Shown in pieces: positions 1 through 5,329 of a stretch of 8,344 bases of DNA (positions are counted from its first letter, which is position 1; each line of letters opens with the position of its first letter). The translations under genes were made by a program, and so were the position numbers. Under the pieces are notes generated by a model. It did not search any database. It saw only the letters and a list, made by a program, of their open reading frames with translations, and was not told the DNA's origin. Origin of the DNA: Actinomycetota bacterium (GTDB lineage Bacteria > Actinomycetota > Actinomycetes > Streptosporangiales > Streptosporangiaceae); contig PLIQ01000297.1 in the NCBI GenBank assembly GCA_003140115.1, positions 1-8,344 on the forward strand, read 5' to 3'.

Positions 1-212
1 ACTTGAGCGATAATTGCAAATGATCAGCTCGTTTCATATGCACCGTTCGCCTCAGTCATCTCAGGCGTAACACCCTGGCGCGGCGTCATCCACGAGAGAC
101 AACCTGCGGGCGCGGGACGGGAGGGGGAGGACGGGAGCGGCGGGACGGAGGGGCGGCGGGCGGCCCGCGCAGGACGGTCACGGTCTCGGGCCTGGGCGGA
201 GCCGGGGATCCA
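1..212. other. Non-coding left flank, AT-richer then G-rich
   Basis: I see no gene here. The first 60 or so bases are close to half A+T, far below the GC content of the rest of the window, and stop codons are frequent. A weak 5-bp inverted repeat (CGCCT 48-52, AGGCG 63-67) is present and may mean nothing. From about 112 the composition flips to a purine and G-rich tract, listed separately. The stretch lies downstream of hicA and of the second ychF tail on the minus strand, so it could be the outer edge of the islet or the ancestral sequence that once followed ychF. Confidence 0.5.
114..160 (+). other. G-run tract with G-quadruplex potential
   Basis: Seven runs of three or more G lie on the plus strand at 114-116, 119-121, 123-127, 133-135, 142-144, 150-153 and 158-160. 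The gaps between them are 1 to 6 bases. This exceeds the usual four-run pattern for an intramolecular G-quadruplex. The minus strand, which is the coding strand for hicBA and ychF, is correspondingly C-rich. Folding is inferred from base pattern only. In GC-rich genomes such tracts also arise by composition. Confidence 0.45.
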
Positions 213-236
213 CTAGACATTGAAGCGGAACTCCAC
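210..236 (-). repeat. Second copy of ychF 3' end (direct repeat, left)
   Basis: This segment matches 1079-1105 at 24 of 27 positions in the same orientation, 869 bp away. The mismatches are at 212/1081, 219/1088 and 234/1103. Read on the minus strand it encodes VEFRFNV followed by TAG (stop at 213-215), the same ending as the real YchF. Just upstream the reading is PERGG where YchF has RDGDV, so homology fades quickly. The frame stays open on the minus strand to a stop at 333-335, about 39 codons with mostly G/C third positions but no ATG start. It could be a decayed duplicate of the ychF tail or one arm of an attachment-like direct repeat around the hicBA islet. Confidence 0.6.
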
Positions 237-344
237 CCCGCCGCGCTCCGGCGCGCGGTCTACAACTGCGCCGACGCTGACCGAGCCGATACTACGCGGG
301 TACCCCTCGCTCTTGCGTGTCCCGAAGCTTTGTCATGTGGCTGA

Positions 345-570
345 TCACAGAAGGTCGCGCAGCTCGTCAGCGGTCACTCCGACTATCGCGAGAATGTTCC
401 GCAGCGTGCCCTTAGCCATGTCTCGGTTGTGGACTGGCACCGATACTGTCCGGCCATCAGGGTGTTTCATCACGTGATGGCTGCCGCTGATCCTCACGAC
501 CCTCGAATCCAGCCCGTTCAAGTGCTCTAACTACTTGTGCTCCCCGAACGGACGGGATCGCGGTGGGCAT
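345..570 (-). pseudogene. hicA: HicA-type mRNA interferase toxin, single-base frameshift
   Basis: HicA toxins are small double-stranded-RNA-binding-fold ribonucleases that cleave mRNA and are held inactive by HicB. The minus strand from ATG 568-570 reads MPTAIPSVRGAQVV, then RALERAGFE. It then needs a jump of one base, within the CCC at 500-502 on the plus strand, to continue VVRISGSHHVMKHPDGRTVS, then VPVHNRDMAKGTLRNIL and an end at TGA 345-347. Dropping one base gives a colinear 74-residue protein of normal HicA length, with the GSHH active-site region at about 29-32 and the KGTLR motif. As written, the frame from ATG ends after 37 codons at 457-459. The other frame has a TAG at 531-533 and no ATG before the conserved part. 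The start lies 12 bases after the hicB stop, the usual operon order for this subtype. Family assignment is strong; whether the lesion is real or a sequencing error cannot be told here. Confidence 0.8.
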
Positions 571-582
571 AAGGCACCGTTA

Positions 583-801
583 TCAGGCAACGTTAAGGGT
601 AAGCGTCAGCTCGTCCGGGACGCCGACCTCGGCAATCAATGCTTGCAGCGCCTCGCGCAGATCATCGAGCGCCGCTTCGCGTGTCTCACCGTCGCCCACG
701 GCCCCGACACCCGGCCTGAGCTGGGCAGCTGCACACCAAACACCGTCTTCATCCTGTTCGAGGATGTATGGTACGTGCACGGTCCTAGACCCGACGCTCA
801 T
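583..801 (-). CDS. hicB: HicB-type antitoxin (short form)
   Basis: The product is a 72-residue protein beginning MSVGSRTVHVPYILEQDEDG. It has the HicB hallmarks: a first beta strand leading into EQDEDGVW at about 15-22, then a GDGETREAALDDLREAL helix at about 37-52, and a closing strand DELTLTLNV. This is the partial RNase-H-like fold that blocks HicA. No C-terminal ribbon-helix-helix or helix-turn-helix domain is present, so DNA binding by this protein alone is uncertain. The frame stays open upstream to 846, but ATG 799-801 is chosen because AGGAG lies at 811-815, nine bases before it, and because family homology begins there. hicA follows 12 bases after the stop. Since hicA is frameshifted, this may now be an orphan antitoxin. 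Confidence 0.85.
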   Translation of the reverse strand: MSVGSRTVHVPYILEQDEDGVWCAAAQLRPGVGAVGDGETREAALDDLREALQALIAEVGVPDELTLTLNVA

Positions 802-830
802 CGTTACTGTCTCCTGGTCATGGTGCGACG

Positions 831-847
831 GTTGACGAAACGTCAAC
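831..847. promoter_or_regulatory. Perfect inverted repeat upstream of hicB
   Basis: GTTGACG-AAA-CGTCAAC is a 7-bp perfect inverted repeat with a 3-base spacer. Its near edge is 29 bases upstream of the hicB ATG. On the minus strand the right arm contains TTGACG, a good -35 hexamer, but I find no convincing -10 at 17-18 bases (CCATGA is poor). It is a reasonable operator candidate for autoregulation of the toxin-antitoxin operon; that role is inferred from position. Confidence 0.4.
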
Positions 848-871
848 AGCCGCTTTCAGCAAACCAGCGTA

Positions 872-891
872 TAGCACGGTCGTAGCACGGT
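872..891. repeat. Direct repeat TAGCACGGT x2, 11-bp period
   Basis: TAGCACGGT occurs at 872-880 and again at 883-891, separated by CG. Copies one helical turn apart upstream of an operon suggest a protein binding site, here about 70-90 bases before hicB. It could equally be a chance short duplication. Confidence 0.35.
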
Positions 892-1035
892 ATATGTATG
901 TGCCCGGTGTCACCAGTCGCGGTCGTCCGCGTCACGCCACGCGGCGCCGCGCTTGGCTCGGATCTCCCTGGAACAAGCAGGCGCCGTTGATCTACTGGAT
1001 GCCATTTACGACGCAGCCGACATCCTTCAGGCGGA

Positions 1036-1053
1036 CCCCGGAGATCGCCGGGG
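1036..1053 (-). terminator. Possible hairpin downstream of ychF
   Basis: CCCCGG-AGATCG-CCGGGG forms a 6-bp GC stem with a 6-base loop about 30 bases beyond the ychF stop. No T-run follows on the minus strand. Actinobacterial terminators often lack one, but a short GC stem is also easy to get by chance here. Confidence 0.3.
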
Positions 1054-1078
1054 ACGGGGCAGGTCGGGCGGCAGCCCC

Positions 1079-1105
1079 CCGCTAGACGTTGAAGCGGAAC
1101 TCGAC
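1079..1105 (-). repeat. ychF 3' end, right copy of direct repeat
   Basis: This is the genuine end of ychF (VVEFRFNV-TAG, stop at 1082-1084) and the partner of the copy at 210-236. The pair flanks the hicBA segment in direct orientation. Confidence 0.6.
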
Positions 1106-2188
1106 TACGTCGCCGTCTCGCATGATGTAGTCCTTGCCTTCGATGCGGGCTTTGCCGGCGGCGCGGGCGGCGGGGAGGGAGCCCGCGGCCATCAGGTCGT
1201 TGTAGGAGACGACCTCGGCCTTGATGAAGCCGCGCTGGAAGTCGGTATGGATGACGCCGGCCGCCTCCGGGGCGGTCGCGCCGGCCTTGATCTCCCAGGC
1301 GCGGGTCTCCTTGGGGCCTGCGGTGAGGAAGGTCTGCAGGCCGAGGGCGCGGAACCCGGCCCGGGCCAGCTGGGCCAGCCCCGGCTCGCCCAGGCCGGCC
1401 TCGGCGAGCAGTTCCGCGGCCTCGTCCTCGGGGAGCTCGGCTAGGTCGGCCTCGGTCTTGGCGTCCAGGAAGATCGCCTCGGCCGGAGCGACCAAGGAGG
1501 ACAAGCGCTTGCGCAAGTCCTCGTCGGCCAGCTCGGAGGTGTCCATGTTGAACACGTACAGGAACGGCTTGGCCGTCAGCAGCTGCAGCTCGCGCAACGC
1601 GGACAGGCCAGACTCGGCAAACTGAGCCCCGGCTGCTGCGGCGCCGGCCCACAAGGTGGTGCCCTGGTCCAGGAGCTGCTGGGCCCTGGTCGCGGCCTCG
1701 GCGGTCTGGGCGCGCGAGGGATCCTTGGCGAACTTGGTCTCCTTGACCAGCCGCGGCAGGGCTTTGTCCAGCGTCTGCAGGTCGGCCAGGATCAGCTCGG
1801 TGACGACCGTCTCGATGTCGCGTTCGGGTGACACGTCACCGTCCACGTGGGTCACGTCCGGGTCGGCGAACACGCGGACCACCTGGCAGATCGCGTCGGT
1901 CTCCCGGATGTGGGCCAGGAACTGGTTGCCCAGGCCCTGGCCCTGCGAGGCGCCGCGGACCAGGCCGGCGATGTCGGTGAAGCGCACCGTGGCGGGCACG
2001 ATCCGCGCCGAATCGTACAGCTTGGCCAGCTCGGCCAGCCGGGGGTCGGGGACGCCGACCACGCCGACGTTCGGCTCGATGGTGGCGAACGGGTAGTTGG
2101 ACGCCAGCGCGCCCGCCCGGGTCAGCGCGTTGAACAGGGTGGACTTTCCGACGTTGGGCAGGCCGACGATGCCGATAGACAAGCTCAC
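1082..2188 (-). CDS. ychF: Redox- and ribosome-associated ATPase YchF (Obg-family)
   Basis: YchF/OLA1 proteins are TRAFAC-class P-loop NTPases that bind ribosomes and prefer ATP over GTP. The 368-residue product has G1 GLPNVGKST at 9-17, the G2 region YPFATIEPN at 32-40, G3 DIAGL at 72-76, a coiled alpha-helical insertion at about 120-200, and a C-terminal TGS domain from about 283 ending in VVEFRFNV. Length and order are normal. The position that is usually NxxE in G4, the motif tied to ATP preference, reads NMDT at 214-217. The start is GTG 2186-2188, immediately before SLSIGIVGLPNVG, with no Shine-Dalgarno but a -10-like TAAACT six bases away, suggesting leaderless translation. It diverges from the PLP-enzyme gene. 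Its 3' end is duplicated at 210-236. Confidence 0.96.
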   Translation of the reverse strand: MSLSIGIVGLPNVGKSTLFNALTRAGALASNYPFATIEPNVGVVGVPDPRLAELAKLYDSARIVPATVRFTDIAGLVRGASQGQGLGNQFLAHIRETDAICQVVRVFADPDVTHVDGDVSPERDIETVVTELILADLQTLDKALPRLVKETKFAKDPSRAQTAEAATRAQQLLDQGTTLWAGAAAAGAQFAESGLSALRELQLLTAKPFLYVFNMDTSELADEDLRKRLSSLVAPAEAIFLDAKTEADLAELPEDEAAELLAEAGLGEPGLAQLARAGFRALGLQTFLTAGPKETRAWEIKAGATAPEAAGVIHTDFQRGFIKAEVVSYNDLMAAGSLPAARAAGKARIEGKDYIMRDGDVVEFRFNV

Positions 2189-2194
2189 CCCGTG

Positions 2195-2200
2195 AGTTTA
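2195..2200 (-). promoter_or_regulatory. -10 element of leaderless ychF promoter
   Basis: TAAACT on the minus strand fits the actinobacterial TANNNT -10 pattern. It ends six bases before the GTG start, which puts the expected transcription start at or within a base or so of the start codon. The -35 position is weak (CCGGTC or GCCGGT). No Shine-Dalgarno is present, in agreement with a leaderless mRNA. Confidence 0.5.
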
Positions 2201-2259
2201 GTGGCCCCGCGAGCCCGGACCGGCAGGCTCGTCACGGGCAGCTTCGGAGCAGCTCAGGC

Positions 2260-2295
2260 TTAACGCAGAGTTAATGACGGTGACGTACAGTCATT
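2260..2295. promoter_or_regulatory. Overlapping inverted repeats in the divergent gap
   Basis: TTAAC-N5-GTTAA lies at 2260-2274, and AATGAC-N11-GTCATT at 2273-2295, sharing the central AA. Both are perfect and AT-richer than the surroundings. A TANNNT match, TACAGT, sits at 2286-2291 inside the second repeat and could be the -10 for the plus-strand gene, with a start site near 2298 and a leader of about 65 bases; its -35 is weak. A repressor bound here would cover that promoter. The regulator is unknown. Confidence 0.4.
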
Positions 2296-2364
2296 GCCCA
2301 GGGGGGATCAACCGGGCTACGGCATCGGCGGGATCCCCAGGTGTTCGGTTCGCAAGGGGGCCCC

Positions 2365-3843
2365 ATGTCCGATTTCCTCGCCGCCTACCCGGACTACGCC
2401 GCCACGGCCCGGCTGGACGAGCTGCGCGCGGCCGAGTACTCCTACCTCGACTCCGGCGGCCATGTCTACCTGGATTACACCGGTGCCGGGCTGGCCTCCG
2501 ACGCCCAGCTGCGCACACACATGGCGCGGGTGCGCGGCGGGTACTTCGGCAACCCGCACTCGGAGAGCCCGGCCTCGGCCGCGTCCACCCGGCTGATCGA
2601 CCAGGCCCGGCAGGCCGTGCTCCGTTACTTCAACGCCACCGAGCAGGAGTACGCGGTCATCTTCACCCCGAACGCCACGGGCGCGTGCCGCCTGGTCGGC
2701 GAGGCGTATCCGTTCCGGCGCCGGTCCCGCCTGGTGCTGACCGCCGATAACCACAACGCGATGATCGGCATCAGGGAGTTCGCCCGCGCCGGCGGTGCGC
2801 AGGTCAGCTACGTGGGCATGCCGGCGGCGGATCTGCGGATCGCCGAGGCCGAGGTCGTCGCGGCGCTCGGGCGCGCCGAACGCCCCGGCCGCAGTGGCCG
2901 CAGCGGCGGCAGTGGCGGCAGCGGCGGCAGCGGCCGGCGGGGCTTGTTCGGCTACCCGGCGCAGAGCAACTTCAGCGGCGTCCAGCACCCGCTGGCCTGG
3001 GTGGACCTGGCCCAGGCGGCCGGCTATGACGTGCTGCTCGACGCGGCGGCCTTCGCCGCGACGAACCGGCTCGACCTGGCCGTGGTCAAGCCCGAGTTCG
3101 TGACCGTGAGCTGGTACAAGATGTTCGGCTACCCGACCGGGATCGGCTGCCTGCTGGCCCGCCGGGAGGCGCTGGCCCGGCTGCGGCGCCCGTGGTTCTC
3201 CGGGGGCACGGTCTGGGGCGCGAGCGTGCTGGGCGGCTGGCACCGGCTCGCCGACGACGAGACCGCGTTCGAGGACGGCACGGTCAATTTCCTCGGCATC
3301 CCCGATGTCGCCGCCGGCCTGGCCTGGATCGGTGACATCGGGATCGACCTCATTCACCGCCGGGTCGGCTATCTCACCAGCTGGCTGCTCGGCTGCCTGG
3401 CCGGCCTCAAGCACGGCAACGGGGCTCCCATGGTGCGGCTGTACGGGCCAGCCGACGGCGAGGCCCGCGGCGGGACCGTGGCGTTCAATTTCCTCGACCC
3501 CCAGGGTGCGGTGGTGGACGAACGCGCGGTCGTGCGGGACGCGAGCGCGGCCGGCATCTCGCTGCGGGCCGGCTGTTTCTGTAACCCGGGGGCCTCGGAG
3601 CGGGCGTTCGGGCTGACCCGGCGGGTCGTGCGGCAGGGCTGGCGCGAGTTTGGCCGGCGCGACCTGCGGACGGTAGATGACTACCTGGAACTGACCGGCC
3701 TGCCGAGCGGCGGCGCGGTCCGGGTCTCGCTCGGGCTGGTGTCGAGCATCGGCGACGTCGAGCACTTCCTGGACTTCGCCGAGCGGACCTACCGCGACCG
3801 GGAGCCCGGCCGCGACGGGCTGGCGCCGCGGCTGCGCTGCTGA
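2365..3843 (+). CDS. Class V PLP enzyme, MOCOS N-domain-like desulfurase
   Basis: The 492-residue product has the fold-type I class V pattern and closely follows the N-terminal domain of molybdenum-cofactor sulfurase (MOCOS/ABA3). Visible motifs are YLDYTGAGL at 35-43, NPHSES at 63-68, IFTPNATGA at 99-107 (phosphate grip), DNHN at 128-131, FGYPAQSNFSG at 195-205, LLDAAAF with Asp226, SWYKMFGYPTG with the PLP lysine Lys252, FEDGTVNFLGI at 302-312, and GCFCNPGA at 403-410, whose Cys404/Cys406 correspond to the persulfide-cysteine region. The C-terminal MOSC domain of full MOCOS is absent. A Gly/Ser-rich insert lies at 174-190. ATG 2365 is chosen over an in-frame GTG at 2341 because AAGGGGG at 2354-2360 precedes it. 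The likely reaction is sulfur mobilisation from cysteine. The acceptor is unknown and no Moco gene is nearby. Fold assignment is firm, substrate is inferred. Confidence 0.85.
   Translation: MSDFLAAYPDYAATARLDELRAAEYSYLDSGGHVYLDYTGAGLASDAQLRTHMARVRGGYFGNPHSESPASAASTRLIDQARQAVLRYFNATEQEYAVIFTPNATGACRLVGEAYPFRRRSRLVLTADNHNAMIGIREFARAGGAQVSYVGMPAADLRIAEAEVVAALGRAERPGRSGRSGGSGGSGGSGRRGLFGYPAQSNFSGVQHPLAWVDLAQAAGYDVLLDAAAFAATNRLDLAVVKPEFVTVSWYKMFGYPTGIGCLLARREALARLRRPWFSGGTVWGASVLGGWHRLADDETAFEDGTVNFLGIPDVAAGLAWIGDIGIDLIHRRVGYLTSWLLGCLAGLKHGNGAPMVRLYGPADGEARGGTVAFNFLDPQGAVVDERAVVRDASAAGISLRAGCFCNPGASERAFGLTRRVVRQGWREFGRRDLRTVDDYLELTGLPSGGAVRVSLGLVSSIGDVEHFLDFAERTYRDREPGRDGLAPRLRC
2884..2934 (+). 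repeat. In-frame Gly/Ser codon repeat in the PLP enzyme
   Basis: Repeated GGC-GGC-AGY and related codons encode GRSGRSGGSGGSGGSG at residues 174-189, between the region before residue 172 and the FGYPAQSNFSG motif. The repeat is nearly pure at the end (GGCGGCAGC units). It is probably a flexible surface loop whose length can vary by slippage in steps of three codons. Confidence 0.7.
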
Positions 3844-3864
3844 CCCGGGGCCCTGGCGGTGGCT

Positions 3865-3911
3865 ACCACGGCCGTTCGGACTAATTCTCTTTTTGCCGAA
3901 CGGTCCGTGGT
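3865..3911 (+). terminator. Long hairpin after the PLP-enzyme gene
   Basis: The left arm at 3865-3879 pairs with the right arm at 3896-3911: 15 base pairs with a single bulged T at 3904. The 16-base loop is AT-rich and contains CTCTTTTTG. It begins 21 bases after the stop of the PLP-enzyme gene, so a terminator is the simplest reading. There is no T-run after the stem, as is common in actinobacteria. The stem is nearly symmetric and could act on both strands. Confidence 0.55.
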
Positions 3912-3930
3912 TTCCCGTCCACGGTCCGTG
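3900..3930. repeat. ACGGTCCGTG direct repeat with alternative hairpin
   Basis: ACGGTCCGTG occurs at 3900-3909 and 3921-3930, a spacing of 21 bp or two helical turns. In addition CCGTGG (3905-3910) can pair with CCACGG (3919-3924) across an 8-base loop. That pairing uses the same bases as the outer stem of the hairpin at 3865-3911, so the two structures exclude each other. It could be an operator pair, an attenuator-like switch, or leftover duplication next to a terminator. Confidence 0.45.
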
Positions 3931-4018
3931 ATCAGTTCGCCCCCGGCGTCTGGTTTCATACCGGATGCCGGGCGTGTCGGCGGGAGTATTTGCGGACAGG
4001 GTGCGATCATCGCTGCAT

Positions 4019-5329
4019 ATGAGTGCGATCTCGTTGCTTCTCGGCTTGCTGCTCGGGATCGTCATAGGGGCAGCGATCGGTTTCCTGTACGCGCGCGGCC
4101 GGCTCGCGGCGGCCAGCGCGGACGCCAGCGCGCGGGCGCGCGTCGCCGAACAGCGGGCCGCGCTGGTGGACGGGCACCTGGCCGAGCGTTTCGAGGCGCT
4201 GTCCGCGCAGGCGCTGGACGCGAGCACGGCCCGGTTCCTGGAGGTCGCCGAGGGGCGGCTGCGGACGGCGAACGCGAACGCGGCCGGCGAGCTCGAGAGC
4301 CGCCGGGCGGCGGTCGAGCACCTGGTCGGGCCGCTGAAGGAGACCCTGGCCCGGGTCGAGGACCAGCTGCGGGAGTCCGACGCGGCCCGGACCCGCTCAC
4401 ACGCCGCGCTGGCCGAGCAGGTCGCCATCGCCCGGCAGACCTCCGAGCAGCTGCGGGTGCAGACCCAGGCCCTGGTCACCGCGCTGCGGCGGCCGGAGGC
4501 GCGGGGCCGCTGGGGCGAGCTCCAGCTGCGCCGGGTGGTCGAGCTGGCCGGGATGAGCGCGCGCTGCGACTTCGACGAGCAGGTCGTCGTGACCTCGGCG
4601 GACGGCCCGCTGCGCCCGGACATGGTGGTGCGCCTGGCGGGCGGCAAGAACATCGTGGTCGACTCGAAGGTCTCGCTCGCGGCGTACCTGGAGGCGGCGG
4701 AGAGCGATAACGAGGACGTGCGCGCCGCCCGGATGGAGGCGCACGCGCGGCACCTGCGGGACCACGTGGACCGGCTGGCCGGCAAGGCGTACTGGGCCGC
4801 GATGAGCCCGTCGCCGGAGTTCGTCATCCTGTTCATCCCGGGCGAGGCGTTCCTGGCGCCGGCGCTGGAGCACGACCCGGGGCTGCTGGAGTACGCCCTG
4901 GCCCGCAAGGTCCACATCGCCACGCCCACCACGCTGGTCACGATGCTGCGCACGGCCCAGTACGCCTGGCAGCAGGAGGCGCTGGCGGACAACGCGCGGG
5001 CCGTGTTCGACCTCGGCCGTGAGCTGTACGAACGGCTTGGCGGGCTGGGCCGGAACGTGGACCAGTTGGGCCGCACGCTGACCAAGGCGGTGTCCGCCTA
5101 CAACCAAACGGTCGGCTCGCTGGAGAGCCGGGTGCTGGTCACCGCCAGGCGGCTGAACGACCTGGGCGTCGTCGACGGCGACCTCGAGCCGCTGGCGCCG
5201 ATCCAGGAGACGAGCCGGGCCCTGTCCGCGCCCGAGTTGCTGGCCAGCGGCCCGGCTGAGCTGGCCTCGGTTGAGGCCCCGTCGTCCGAGAGTGGCCGGC
5301 CGGTGGGCCTGGTGCGCGCGGGTCGATGA
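4019..5329 (+). CDS. rmuC: RmuC-family DNA recombination protein
   Basis: RmuC proteins carry a restriction-endonuclease-like domain and in E. coli limit rearrangements between short inverted repeats. This 436-residue product begins with a membrane-spanning segment (SLLLGLLLGIVIGAAIGFLY, residues 5-24), then an Ala/Arg/Glu-rich coiled coil to about 150, then the RmuC domain. The signature GRWGELQLRRVVELAGM lies at 163-179, RPDMVVRL with Asp201 follows, then VVDSKVSLAAYLEA with Asp215 and Lys217 (PD-(D/E)xK-type residues), and FVILFIPGEAF at 268-278. ATG 4019 is preferred over an in-frame ATG at 3965 because it places the hydrophobic anchor at the N terminus. Neither has a clear Shine-Dalgarno. 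The stop overlaps the next gene's start as ATGA at 5326-5329. Confidence 0.93.
   Translation: MSAISLLLGLLLGIVIGAAIGFLYARGRLAAASADASARARVAEQRAALVDGHLAERFEALSAQALDASTARFLEVAEGRLRTANANAAGELESRRAAVEHLVGPLKETLARVEDQLRESDAARTRSHAALAEQVAIARQTSEQLRVQTQALVTALRRPEARGRWGELQLRRVVELAGMSARCDFDEQVVVTSADGPLRPDMVVRLAGGKNIVVDSKVSLAAYLEAAESDNEDVRAARMEAHARHLRDHVDRLAGKAYWAAMSPSPEFVILFIPGEAFLAPALEHDPGLLEYALARKVHIATPTTLVTMLRTAQYAWQQEALADNARAVFDLGRELYERLGGLGRNVDQLGRTLTKAVSAYNQTVGSLESRVLVTARRLNDLGVVDGDLEPLAPIQETSRALSAPELLASGPAELASVEAPSSESGRPVGLVRAGR

Larger units (their letters stand above)
848..1081. other. ychF-hicB spacer with possible gene remnant
   Basis: No intact gene is recognised between the ychF stop and the hicB control region. 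On the minus strand a short frame ends at TGA 910-912 and reads REIRAKRGAAWRDADDRDW-stop, with nearly all third positions G or C, which looks like the C-terminal end of a real protein. Upstream of it G/C-ending codons are lost, and only an ATG at 1003-1005, directly preceded by a TAA, is available, giving 31 residues. The plus strand in the same stretch (about 953-1045) reads as helix-like text, including LLDAIYDAADILQADP, but runs straight into antisense of ychF. I cannot name either. Confidence 0.3.

Noticed and set aside
203..215. GGGGATCCACTAG resembles a cloning-vector polylinker
   Set aside because: The match stops at once and the following bases are ychF-tail sequence with natural flanks. 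Coincidence is likelier than vector contamination.
953..1444. A 163-codon plus-strand frame starting in the ychF-hicB spacer
   Set aside because: Most of it is antisense to ychF. The first 30 or so codons look protein-like but have no ATG start or binding site, so it is mentioned only as a possible remnant.
843..1652. A 269-codon minus-strand frame overlapping ychF in another phase
   Set aside because: It is Arg/Gly-rich through the conserved YchF C-terminal half and has no motif. Only its last part, outside ychF, was considered, and a different frame there looks better.
2303..2338. GGGGATC / GATCCCC inverted repeat in the leader of the PLP-enzyme gene
   Set aside because: Seven-base arms with a 22-base loop and no support from neighbouring pairs; too weak to call a riboswitch or attenuator.
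2317..5085. A 922-codon open frame on the minus strand across the PLP-enzyme gene and rmuC
   Set aside because: It is antisense to two genes with clear family motifs and is Arg/Ser/Ala-rich without recognisable domains. G/C-ending codons on the plus strand leave this antisense phase free of stops.
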